Shown here: in pieces, positions 25,865 through 33,976 of the stretch | How positions within the stretch are numbered: the stretch's first letter is position 1 | Layout: each line of letters opens with the position of its first letter | DNA from: DASQZT01 sp963728965 | GTDB taxonomy: Bacteria > Acidobacteriota > Terriglobia > Bryobacterales > Bryobacteraceae | NCBI GenBank assembly: GCA_963728965.1 | Contig: CAVSMH010000012.1 | Coordinates: forward strand, 248,001 to 312,000 | Reading direction: 5' to 3' | Length of the DNA stretch: 64,000 bases | The notes under the pieces: generated by a model | What the model saw: only the letters and a program-made list of their open reading frames with translations | Databases searched by the model: none | Told to the model about the DNA's origin: nothing | Translations under genes and position numbers: made by a program

Positions 25865-26899
25865 ATGCGGGCTCGTGTGGCGTTGATGATGTTTCTGGCT
25901 ACCCTGGCCGTGGCAGGCGAATGGGATGCCAGACTGGCGGCGCGCTATCTGGATGGCAGGGCGGCCGAGTGGGCGGCGTGGAAGCCGGCGGCATCGTCGG
26001 GCGGCCCCTGCCTTTCCTGTCACACGAGTTTTCCCTATCTGCTGGCCCGCCCGGCGCTGCGGCGGAAACTGGGTGAGACGGCGGATACCGAGGCCGAGAC
26101 GAACCTCCTGGCGGGCGTTAAGGCGCGCGGTGTGAAAGCCGCCGGCGCTCCGCCGGCCGAGAATGCCAGCGGCACCGATGCCGTGTTGTCGGCGGTCATC
26201 CTGGCGTTCGACGACACGCATCGCGGAGCCATGATGAGCGCCGACACGGAGGCGGCGCTGCGCCGCATGTGGTCGTTGCAGCTTCGCGATGGCAAGGACA
26301 AGGGCGCGTGGCGTTGGGCCGAATTCAACCTCGAGCCGTGGGAGACGCCGGAGTCGGTATTCTACGGCGCGGCCCTGGCCGCCGTGGCCACCGGTACGGC
26401 CCCCGATGGGTATCAGAGGCGGCCCGACATCCGTGCCAACCTGGAGGAGCTGAAGACCTATCTGCGCGCCGGCCAGGAGCGCCAGCCGCTGGCGAACCGG
26501 TTGATGCTGCTCTGGGCGGCATCGCGCTGGCGCGACCTGCTGCAGGATGCCCAGCGAACACAGATCGTGGACGCCGCCTGGGCCCTCCAGAAGGAAGACG
26601 GCGGCTGGACCCTGCCGGCCCTGGGACCCTGGCGGGATCACCCGCAGGCGGCGCCCGCGGCCGACGGATCGAACGCCTTCACCACTGGTCTGGCAACGTT
26701 CCTCTTGCGCCAGTCGGGAATCCCCGCCGCCGATCCGCGGCTCAACAAAGCCATGGCCTGGCTGCGCCGCCACCAGGCGCGCCAAGGGTACTGGGAAGCG
26801 GTCTCCATGAATAAACGGTATGGAGCCGGTTCGATGCAGGAGCGGTTCATGCGCGACGCGGCCACGGCCTACGCGGTACTGGCGCTGGCCGCGGAGTAA
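25865..26899 (+). CDS. Alpha/alpha-toroid (squalene-cyclase/prenyltransferase-like) protein with heme c motif
   Basis: 344 residues. Ribosome binding site GGAGGGG and a signal peptide (ARVALMMFLATLAVAGE). A single cytochrome c motif CLSCH (C49, C52, H53) sits near the mature N-terminus. The rest carries repeats typical of terpene-cyclase/prenyltransferase alpha-alpha barrels: GAWRWAEFNLEPWE, ALQKEDGGWTLPALG, AFTTGLATFLLRQSG, GYWEAVSMNK. The catalytic acidic motifs of squalene-hopene cyclase (DxDD) are not visible, so it is unlikely to be a cyclase. Probably a periplasmic heme protein. It lies between two ADOP permease genes in the same direction. Confidence 0.7.
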   Translation: MRARVALMMFLATLAVAGEWDARLAARYLDGRAAEWAAWKPAASSGGPCLSCHTSFPYLLARPALRRKLGETADTEAETNLLAGVKARGVKAAGAPPAENASGTDAVLSAVILAFDDTHRGAMMSADTEAALRRMWSLQLRDGKDKGAWRWAEFNLEPWETPESVFYGAALAAVATGTAPDGYQRRPDIRANLEELKTYLRAGQERQPLANRLMLLWAASRWRDLLQDAQRTQIVDAAWALQKEDGGWTLPALGPWRDHPQAAPAADGSNAFTTGLATFLLRQSGIPAADPRLNKAMAWLRRHQARQGYWEAVSMNKRYGAGSMQERFMRDAATAYAVLALAAE

Positions 26900-27015
26900 G
26901 GATCCCGCTTGCCGTTCCACCCCTCGGCGCCGGCGGCTCGCTCCTTTCGATTTCGGATATCCATACCTGGAACTTTGTCGGCGGTCACGGTTTCCAACTT
27001 GGTTTGGAGGCGTCG

Positions 27016-29403
27016 GTGGCAACCATTCTTCGAGACGTTCGGTATGCCGGGCGCATGCTGCTGCGCAACCGGTCGGTCACGGCGGTCTGTGTGATCGCGC
27101 TGGCATTGGGCACCGGAGCGAATTCGGCGATCTTCAGCGTGGTATACGCCGCCTTGCTGCGGCCCCTGCCGGTGCGCCACGCCGACCGGCTGGTCACGGT
27201 GGCGCTGGTGAGCGACAAGTTGCGGGTCACCGGCGCGCAGCCGGGGCTGTCCACCTATTGGAAATTCCGGCAGGAGCGCCGCTTCCACGAGGCCATTGCG
27301 GCCGCCGCGCCGGGCACTGCCACGTTTTCCGGGGAAGGCAACACCACCGTCAAGTTCTGGCGAGTGAGCGCCAGCTTCCTGCCCACGTTCGGAGTGGAGC
27401 CCCGCCTCGGGCGGAACTTCCTGCCCGGGGAGGATCAACCCGGCACGGCCAAAGTGGCGCTGATAGCGGACAACTTCTGGCGCGGCCGGCTGGGCGGAGA
27501 TACGAAGGTGCTGGGCCGTGCCATCCAGGTGGATGGCGAATCCTATACCGTGGTGGGTGTGTTGCCGGCGGGTTTTCACGTGGATGGGCGCCCGGCCGAC
27601 ATTTACGCCCCCATCGGCCGCAGTCCGCAATCCCGCGAATTTCTGCCCGTGAACATCTACGCCCGCCTGAAGCCGGGGGTCGGCCTCCAGCAGGCGCAGG
27701 CGGAGATCGACGCTACCGCGCCCCGCGATCCCGGCCCCCTGGGCTGGAAATCGCGGCTCTGGATGCTGCGGGATTTCCAGGTGCGGAATGTACGGTTGAG
27801 CTTGTGGGTCCTGCTGGGCGCGGCCGGGCTGGTAGTGCTCATCGCGTGCGCGAACACCGCCACGCTGCTGCTGGCGCGGTCGAATGCGCGGCGCCAGGAG
27901 ATCGCCACCCGCGCCGCCTTGGGCGCCGGCAAGAGCCGGCTGCTGCGCCAACTGCTGACCGAAAGCGGGCTGCTTTCGCTGATCGGCGGCGGCTGCGGCG
28001 TGCTCGTGGCCATGGGTGCGGTCCGGCTGGTGCCCCTGCTCGCCCATGAGCGCTTGCCCGGACTGCTCGAGCAAACCCGCGTCGATGGCACCGTGCTGGC
28101 GTTCACCCTGGTCGTCGCGCTGGCCACCGGGCTGCTGTTCGGCGCGGCGCCCGCCGCTCGAAGCCTGCGCGGCGACCTCTTCCAGGCGCTGCGCTCGGGT
28201 CGCACCGGCGCGACCGCCCGCAAGCGCGGCTGGAACTTCCTGGTGGTCAGCGAGACCGCGCTGGCGCTGGTCCTGGCCATTGGCGCCAGCCTCCTCATCC
28301 GGACGTTCTTCTATCTGCGCGACCAGGCCCCCGGCTTCCGCGTGGACAACCTGTTGACGGTTCGCATCACGCCGCCGCGCGGCAAATTCACTTCCCAGGC
28401 CCAGTGCAACGCCTACTGGAAGACCATCATCGACCACCTGCGCGCCGTGCCCGGAGTGCAGGTGGCGAGCTTCGCGCAGGCGCTGCCCCTCACCGGCGAC
28501 AACTACGTCGGCCAGTGGGCCGTGGAAGGCGCCCATTTCGCGCGGCCGCAGGATGCACCCACGATGTGGCAGTACTACGTCCACGCGGATTACTTCCGCA
28601 CCATGCAGATTCCGCTCCGCCGCGGCCGCCTCTTCACCGGCCGCGACGACGCCGGTGCGCCGAAAGTGGCCATCGTCAGCGAATCCTTCGTGCGGCGCTT
28701 CTGGCCGGGGCAGAATCCCATCGGCAAGCATATCGGCGGCGGCAAGGATCCGCTGCTCGAGGTGGTGGGCGTGGTGGGCGATGTCAGCGCGGAGGAAACC
28801 ACCAAGTCGGCGCCGCCCGAATTGTATTTCCATTTCCTGCAACTGCCGACCGCGCGCATTGCGGCGGCCATCCGCCCGGACCCCCGCGTCTACGCCAGCC
28901 CCCTGGCGCTCGAACCCGCCGTGCGGCGAGCCATCGCCGGCGCGGACCCCTCCCAGCCGCCGCTGCAATTCGCGGAGATGCGGCGCATCATCTCGGACCG
29001 CATCGCCTCCAACCGGCTCTCGGCGCAATTGATCGCGATTTTCGCGGGGCTGGCCCTGGTGCTGGCCGCGCTCGGCATCTATGCCGTGCTGTCGTTCAGT
29101 GTGGCCCAGCGGACCCACGAAATCGGCCTGCGCCTGGCCTTGGGCGCGGAGCGCAGCCGCGTGCTGCGGCTGGTCGTGGGCGAGGCCGCGGCGCTGGCCG
29201 GGTGCGGCATCCTGGTGGGACTCGCGGGGGCGGCCGCGCTCACCCGCGTAATGAAGGCGCTGCTCTTCGGGGTGGCCCCGATCGACAGCGCGACCTATGT
29301 GGCCGCCGGCGCGGCTCTGCTGGCCATGGCCGTGTTGGCCGCCGCGGCGCCGGCATACCGCGCCGCGCGCGTCGACCCGATGACTTCCCTGCGCCACGAG
29401 TAA
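27016..29403 (+). CDS. ADOP-type ABC transporter permease (MacB/FtsX-like)
   Basis: 795 residues from GTG 27016, which has GGAGG seven bases upstream; an in-frame TTG at 27004 is less likely. Same duplicated layout as the permease at 23360: first helix (NRSVTAVCVIALALGTGANSA), MacB core, FtsX block near residues 260-410, second helix with ETALALVLAIGASLLIRTFF, second core, and terminal FtsX block with AQRTHEIGLRLALGAE. The two permeases are divergent at the protein level, so the pair is not a recent duplication. No ATPase partner nearby. Confidence 0.9.
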   Translation: MATILRDVRYAGRMLLRNRSVTAVCVIALALGTGANSAIFSVVYAALLRPLPVRHADRLVTVALVSDKLRVTGAQPGLSTYWKFRQERRFHEAIAAAAPGTATFSGEGNTTVKFWRVSASFLPTFGVEPRLGRNFLPGEDQPGTAKVALIADNFWRGRLGGDTKVLGRAIQVDGESYTVVGVLPAGFHVDGRPADIYAPIGRSPQSREFLPVNIYARLKPGVGLQQAQAEIDATAPRDPGPLGWKSRLWMLRDFQVRNVRLSLWVLLGAAGLVVLIACANTATLLLARSNARRQEIATRAALGAGKSRLLRQLLTESGLLSLIGGGCGVLVAMGAVRLVPLLAHERLPGLLEQTRVDGTVLAFTLVVALATGLLFGAAPAARSLRGDLFQALRSGRTGATARKRGWNFLVVSETALALVLAIGASLLIRTFFYLRDQAPGFRVDNLLTVRITPPRGKFTSQAQCNAYWKTIIDHLRAVPGVQVASFAQALPLTGDNYVGQWAVEGAHFARPQDAPTMWQYYVHADYFRTMQIPLRRGRLFTGRDDAGAPKVAIVSESFVRRFWPGQNPIGKHIGGGKDPLLEVVGVVGDVSAEETTKSAPPELYFHFLQLPTARIAAAIRPDPRVYASPLALEPAVRRAIAGADPSQPPLQFAEMRRIISDRIASNRLSAQLIAIFAGLALVLAALGIYAVLSFSVAQRTHEIGLRLALGAERSRVLRLVVGEAAALAGCGILVGLAGAAALTRVMKALLFGVAPIDSATYVAAGAALLAMAVLAAAAPAYRAARVDPMTSLRHE

Positions 29404-29414
29404 AGTCCGTCCGC

Positions 29415-30236
29415 TCAGCGCAACGAGCCGTAATTCACCAGCTCGATCGAGTGACGCTCCACCGCCTCGCGGACTTCCGCCGATACCAGCGCTTCCAGTT
29501 CGTGTTCGCGGCTCTCTTTCAGGCGCGTCCGGGCCTGCCGCAACGGTTCGCGGCAGCGGCCCGGGTGGCACATCAGCTCGGTGATCCCGCCGGGCAGCAC
29601 CCCCAATAGCGCCACCAGCTCGGCGGTCCGAAACCGGCCGGTGATCTGGAACCCGGCGAAGTGGTCGGTAGTGCGGCAGCCGCGCGTTTCGAGCGCCTTC
29701 TCAAACCGCCGCCGCAGCAGGCCCATGGCCCGGCTCGCCACCCGCTCCATGCGCGGCACCGCGCCATGCCCCGCGTTCAGCGGCAGGTCGAACGGCCGCC
29801 GCACCCAGCGGATGTCGAACCCCTCCCCCAGGCGTGCCACGGCATCCAGAACCGGTGGCGCCAGGTGGGTGTGTTTGTGGGTGTCCAGGTGGGTCGGGCG
29901 GATGCCCGCGTCCAGAATCCGGCGCACCTGCGCCGCCAGCTCCTCGTAGGGCCGGATCTCGCGCCGCACCAGCGCGGCCACCAGTTGCGCCACGCTGAGC
30001 GGAAACGGCCTGCCGCTGACCAGCGACCGGCCGCCGATCAGCACCAGGTGGCAGCCGATGTCGAGTCCCGGCGTCTCGCCCGCCAGCCGCACCGCATCCT
30101 CGAATGCCGCCCCGTTCGCCATGATCGTGGTCGAGGTCAGGATGCCGCGCCGGTGCGCTTCCACGATGCCCTCGTTCACATCGGGCGTGAAGCCGAAGTC
30201 ATCCGCGTTCACCACGAGCTGTTTACGCCGTCTCAA
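29415..30236 (-). CDS. ChbG/HpnK (YdjC) family carbohydrate deacetylase
   Basis: 273 residues. VVNADDFGF (residues 8-16) supplies the catalytic Asp and a metal ligand, and DTHKHTHL near residue 118 the metal-binding His pair; the C-terminal MCHPG motif completes the active site. YdjC-fold enzymes remove acetyl groups from N-acetyl sugars; the HpnK branch takes part in hopanoid side-chain processing. No hopanoid genes are visible, so the substrate is open. Its start overlaps the stop of the upstream mlaD by 4 nt, so it is probably the last gene of the mla operon. Confidence 0.85.
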   Translation of the reverse strand: MRRRKQLVVNADDFGFTPDVNEGIVEAHRRGILTSTTIMANGAAFEDAVRLAGETPGLDIGCHLVLIGGRSLVSGRPFPLSVAQLVAALVRREIRPYEELAAQVRRILDAGIRPTHLDTHKHTHLAPPVLDAVARLGEGFDIRWVRRPFDLPLNAGHGAVPRMERVASRAMGLLRRRFEKALETRGCRTTDHFAGFQITGRFRTAELVALLGVLPGGITELMCHPGRCREPLRQARTRLKESREHELEALVSAEVREAVERHSIELVNYGSLR

Positions 30237-31306
30237 AACAGCGTGAGCCGGAACGTCAGGAATTTTTTGGGATTGGCGCGAATGTCCTTGGCCAGCGACT
30301 GAAACTCCAGCGTGGCCCCGTTGAGCGAGTCGTACAGCTGCGGATTGGACATCAGCTGCCCCAGCGTTCCCTGGCCCGAATTCACCCGGTCCATCGTAGT
30401 CGAGATCTTCACCAGCAGGTCGTTGAGGCGGTTGGCCAGCTCATCGTTCTTCAACAGTTTCCCCGCCGTACCCTTGCCCGCGTTCAGATCGGCGGTGAGC
30501 GTGCGGACCTCCGCCAGCGACTTGCGCAAATCCTCGTACAACGCCGGATCGTTGAGCAGCTTGCCCGCCGTGCCCTGGCCCGACTGCAGGTTGGCCAGCA
30601 GCGCATCCATCCGCCGCAGCGGCGCGCGGATCTCCTGGTACAGATCGTCGCTGTGGATCAGCTTGCTGATGGTTCCGTTGCCGGTGTGGATCTCCGATAA
30701 GAGGCGCTGCGTTTCGCCTTCGATGCCGGTGAGGCGCTTGTACAACTCCTCGTCTTTGAGGAACAGCCCGATATTGCCCTTGCCGGCCTCCACATCGGCC
30801 AGCAGGGAATCGACCCGGTTGACAATCGTCTGGAACGATTGCAGCAGGTTCGCGCTCTGCGCCATCAGTTCCGGAATGTCCTGCACCTCCTGGCTGGGTA
30901 ATTCGCCGCCGGCCTTTACGGTCTGCTGCTGCTGGCCCCGCGTGATGTTGATGAACTTGTCGCCCAGCAGGTTGGCGGCGCTGATGGCCGCGACCGAATC
31001 GATCGGAATGTCGCGCAGATAATCGCCGTGCACCATCATGTCGAACTGCACCGCCCGCCGCGGGTCGCGCGAGCCGGTAAGATGCACCTCATCCAGGTAG
31101 CCGATCGAAATTCCGTTGAGCCGCACAATGCTTCCCCTGGCGATGCCGGAAGCGTCGTCCATGTACGTGCGCAGTACCACGTTGTGCTGAAACAGCCCGC
31201 TGGTGCTGGTGAGCAGGAAGACCAGAACAAAAACGATGACGAACGACACCAGCGAGACCACTCCCACCTTCAACTGCGACCACCGCACTTTGTTGCGATC
31301 CGCCAT
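30233..31306 (-). CDS. mlaD: MlaD-type MCE-domain lipid transport protein
   Basis: 357 residues. One N-terminal membrane helix (VGVVSLVSFVIVFVLVFLLT), an MCE domain (about residues 38-125: MDDASGIARGSIVRLNGISIG), then a long helical C-terminus. That tail holds five repeats with exact 34-residue period, each marked by Gly-x-Gly-Thr/Asn (glycines at 175, 209, 243, 277, 311) followed by a KLL-ND-LY-type helix. MCE proteins form hexameric rings carrying phospholipids between inner and outer membranes. Follows mlaF with 4 nt between, and overlaps the YdjC gene. Confidence 0.85.
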   Translation of the reverse strand: MADRNKVRWSQLKVGVVSLVSFVIVFVLVFLLTSTSGLFQHNVVLRTYMDDASGIARGSIVRLNGISIGYLDEVHLTGSRDPRRAVQFDMMVHGDYLRDIPIDSVAAISAANLLGDKFINITRGQQQQTVKAGGELPSQEVQDIPELMAQSANLLQSFQTIVNRVDSLLADVEAGKGNIGLFLKDEELYKRLTGIEGETQRLLSEIHTGNGTISKLIHSDDLYQEIRAPLRRMDALLANLQSGQGTAGKLLNDPALYEDLRKSLAEVRTLTADLNAGKGTAGKLLKNDELANRLNDLLVKISTTMDRVNSGQGTLGQLMSNPQLYDSLNGATLEFQSLAKDIRANPKKFLTFRLTLF

Positions 31307-31310
31307 GTGT

Positions 31311-32135
31311 CTATACCCGCCGCTTTACGAACTTGCAGATGTAAGGATCGTTCGACGCGTCCAACCGGTCCTGATCTCCCTCGAAGATCAATCGACCCCC
31401 ACGCAGCACCATGAATAAGGTGCGCGCGGCCGGTCTCTCCCCGTTACGCGCCGGTTCCAGGCGCCCTTGTTCCGAATTGTAGCGGAAATTGGCAATGAGG
31501 TTTCCATCCAGGTAGCGATGCGTCACCATCAGGGTGGTGGTGCGGCTCACATCCCGCTCCTTGATCAGGAGCGCCATAATGGTGTGGGCTGTAATCGGAT
31601 CCAGGCCCGCCGTCGGTGAGTCGTACAGCACCAGCGGAGGCTCCGTCACCACCGCCCGGGCGATCGCCGCCCGCCGCCGCATGCCGCCCGATAGCTCGCT
31701 CGGAAATTTCTCCAGCGTCCCGCCGAGTTCGACGAATTCGAGCGCCTGGACGACACGCCTCTTCACCTCCTCGGCAGTGTGGTTGATCGACGCCTGGTTC
31801 TCCAGCGGATAGGCCACGTTCTCTTCAATCGTGAGCGAGTCGAACAGGGCGCTTTCCTGAAACAGCATGCCCATCCGGCTGCGCACCGGAAACATCTCCT
31901 GCTCGCTCATCGTGGTGAGATCGTTTCCGAACGCAACCACGCTGCCCGAGTCCGGCGCGATCAGGCCGAGCGCGGTCTTGAGCAGCACCGTCTTGCCGCT
32001 GCCCGCCGCGCCCATAATCACCCGCGATTCCCCTTCAAACGCATCGAAGGACACGTCCGACAGCGCCGCTTCCCCCCCGAACGACACGCTGACGTGGGAG
32101 AACCGCAGCACCGGAGATGGAGAGTCGGCGGGCAT
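31311..32135 (-). CDS. mlaF: MlaF-type ABC transporter ATPase
   Basis: 274 residues from ATG 32135, which shares one base with the mlaE stop (TGATG). Walker A MGAAGSGKTVLLK, Q-loop region near FQESALFDSLTIEENV, signature LSGGMRRRAAIARA, Walker B LVLYDSPTAGLDP and switch His in MVTHRYLD are all present, so it should be an active ATPase. It powers the MlaE permease and MlaD shuttle. The C-terminal FVKRRV tail is short. Confidence 0.9.
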   Translation of the reverse strand: MPADSPSPVLRFSHVSVSFGGEAALSDVSFDAFEGESRVIMGAAGSGKTVLLKTALGLIAPDSGSVVAFGNDLTTMSEQEMFPVRSRMGMLFQESALFDSLTIEENVAYPLENQASINHTAEEVKRRVVQALEFVELGGTLEKFPSELSGGMRRRAAIARAVVTEPPLVLYDSPTAGLDPITAHTIMALLIKERDVSRTTTLMVTHRYLDGNLIANFRYNSEQGRLEPARNGERPAARTLFMVLRGGRLIFEGDQDRLDASNDPYICKFVKRRV

Positions 32136-32929
32136 CAGGTGAACCACATGATGATCTTGGTGATCAGGACGTCGAACAGCAGAATCAGTACCGAGGTGAG
32201 CACCATCGCCAGCGTGGTCGAGCGGCCCACCCCTTGGGTGCCTCCGCTGGTGCTGAGCCCCAGGTGGCAGCCGACCAGGGCGATCAGAATGCCGAAAACG
32301 AATGGCTTCAACAGGCCCTGCAGCACGTCGTTCCACACCAGCGCCTGCCACACCGTCGTCCAGTACTGTTTCGCGGAGAGGCCGAGCAGCAGCTCGGCGA
32401 TAATGAATCCGCCGAACATACCCACAAAATCGGCGATCACGGTAAGCAGCGGCAGCATCACCGACGTGGCGATCAGCCGCGGCGTGACCAGCTTCTGCAA
32501 CGGATCGGTTCCCAGCGCGCGCATGGCGTCGATCTGCTCGGTGACCTTCATGGACCCGAGTTCGCTGGCCATCCCCGAGGCGTTGCGGCCGGCCACCATC
32601 AGCGACGTGAGTACGGGGCCTAACTCGCGCACCAGGGTGAGCGAAACCAGCGTCCCGGTCTTGCCGACCTGTCCGTACTGGGCCAGGGCGCGGGACATCT
32701 GCAGGGCCATGACCACGCCCGCGAAGAAACCGGCTAAGGAGCCGATGAGCAGGCTTCCCACGCCGATCAGATCCATCTGAAGGAAGATGTCGTCGCTGTA
32801 GTGCGGCTTTCGAAACAGGTTACCAAACGCCCGGCCGCTGAGAACGACGAAATCCTGGATGTTCGAAACCGGCGTCTTCAACGCATCGAGCAAGCAGGTC
32901 TGTCCCCGAAACTCGATGCTACCATACAA
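32135..32929 (-). CDS. mlaE: MlaE-type permease of a phospholipid ABC transporter
   Basis: 264 residues if TTG 32929 is used. The frame continues to TTG 32971, which would overlap the divergent peptidase gene; neither start has a convincing ribosome binding site. Five or six hydrophobic helices and the MlaE signatures LVRELGPVLTSLMVAGR and EQIDAMRALGTDPLQKLV are clear. First gene of the mlaE-mlaF-mlaD(-ydjC) run. MlaB and MlaC partners are not encoded here. Confidence 0.85.
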   Translation of the reverse strand: MYGSIEFRGQTCLLDALKTPVSNIQDFVVLSGRAFGNLFRKPHYSDDIFLQMDLIGVGSLLIGSLAGFFAGVVMALQMSRALAQYGQVGKTGTLVSLTLVRELGPVLTSLMVAGRNASGMASELGSMKVTEQIDAMRALGTDPLQKLVTPRLIATSVMLPLLTVIADFVGMFGGFIIAELLLGLSAKQYWTTVWQALVWNDVLQGLLKPFVFGILIALVGCHLGLSTSGGTQGVGRSTTLAMVLTSVLILLFDVLITKIIMWFT

Positions 32930-32973
32930 GTTAGCGGAACGGCCGATTTCCCTCCGCGGGAGTGAACGCAAAC

Positions 32974-33921
32974 ATGAAGGGACTTACGGATATCGTCGGG
33001 ATTCGGGTGGGCCACGTTTCCGATTATGACGCCATCACGGGCTGCACCGTGGTGCTCTCGGAACAGGGTGCGGTGGGCGGCGTCGACATTCGGGGCTCGG
33101 CCAGCGGCACCCAGGAGATCTCCACGCTGGACCCCGGGCACGTGGATCCGCACGTGCACGGCATCGTGCTCACGGGCGGCAGCGCCTTCGGGCTGGAGTC
33201 GGCCGCCGGCGTGCGGCGTTACCTCGAGCATCGCGGCGTAGGTGTCCAGGCGGGCCGTTTCCGCGTACCGATCGTGCCCGCTGCGGTGCTGTTCGATCTG
33301 GGAATCAGCAAGCCCGGAGTCCGGCCGGGGCTGGCTATGGGCGAAGCAGCGGCGGCCGCCGCCACCACCGAAGCCGTGGCGGAGGGCTGTGTGGGCGCCG
33401 GGACGGGCGCCACCGTGGGCAAAGTGCTGGGCATGAAGCAGGCCATGAAGTCGGGTGTCGGTTCCTTCACCGTCACCCTTCCCAACGGCGTGCTGGTGGC
33501 CAGCCTGGTGGCGGTGAACTGCTTCGGCGACGTGCGCGATCCGGAGACCGGAAAGATCGTTGCCGGGGCGCGGAAGTCCGCCGACAGCCGCGAATTCATC
33601 GACACCTGCGAAACCATGAAGCGCGGCGTTGGGGGAGCGTTCATCCGCAGCAACACCACCCTTGCGGTAGTTGCGACCAACGCGAAATTGACCAAGGTAC
33701 AGTCCCGGAAACTGGCGCAGTTCGGCAGTTTGGGAATGGCGCGCACCATCTATCCCGTAAATACGATGTACGACGGCGACACCGTCTTCGCGCTGTCGCT
33801 GGGGGATCGCACCGCCGACCTGAACATCCTCGGCGTGGCCGCGGCCGAAGCGGTCGGCAGGGCGGTCGTGCGTGCCGTCCGCACGGCCAAACCCATGGCC
33901 GGACTGCCGGGCCTCGGCTGA
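32974..33921 (+). CDS. P1-family (DmpA-like) peptidase
   Basis: 315 residues from ATG 32974; a GTG at 32962 adds four residues. Family S58 self-processing Ntn-type aminopeptidase: GIVLTGGSAFGLESAAGV, GCVGAGTGATVGK and MKSGVGSF are conserved, and processing would free a nucleophile within RSNTTLAVVATNA, probably Thr here rather than the Ser of DmpA. Acts on N-terminal or beta-amino-acid peptides in characterised relatives. Divergent from mlaE; alone on its strand before the kinase gene. Confidence 0.85.
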   Translation: MKGLTDIVGIRVGHVSDYDAITGCTVVLSEQGAVGGVDIRGSASGTQEISTLDPGHVDPHVHGIVLTGGSAFGLESAAGVRRYLEHRGVGVQAGRFRVPIVPAAVLFDLGISKPGVRPGLAMGEAAAAAATTEAVAEGCVGAGTGATVGKVLGMKQAMKSGVGSFTVTLPNGVLVASLVAVNCFGDVRDPETGKIVAGARKSADSREFIDTCETMKRGVGGAFIRSNTTLAVVATNAKLTKVQSRKLAQFGSLGMARTIYPVNTMYDGDTVFALSLGDRTADLNILGVAAAEAVGRAVVRAVRTAKPMAGLPGLG

Positions 33922-33976
33922 CTCAACCTATCGAAAATCCCGCAAACACCCGATAAGGACAAGTGTGCCGTTTTGA

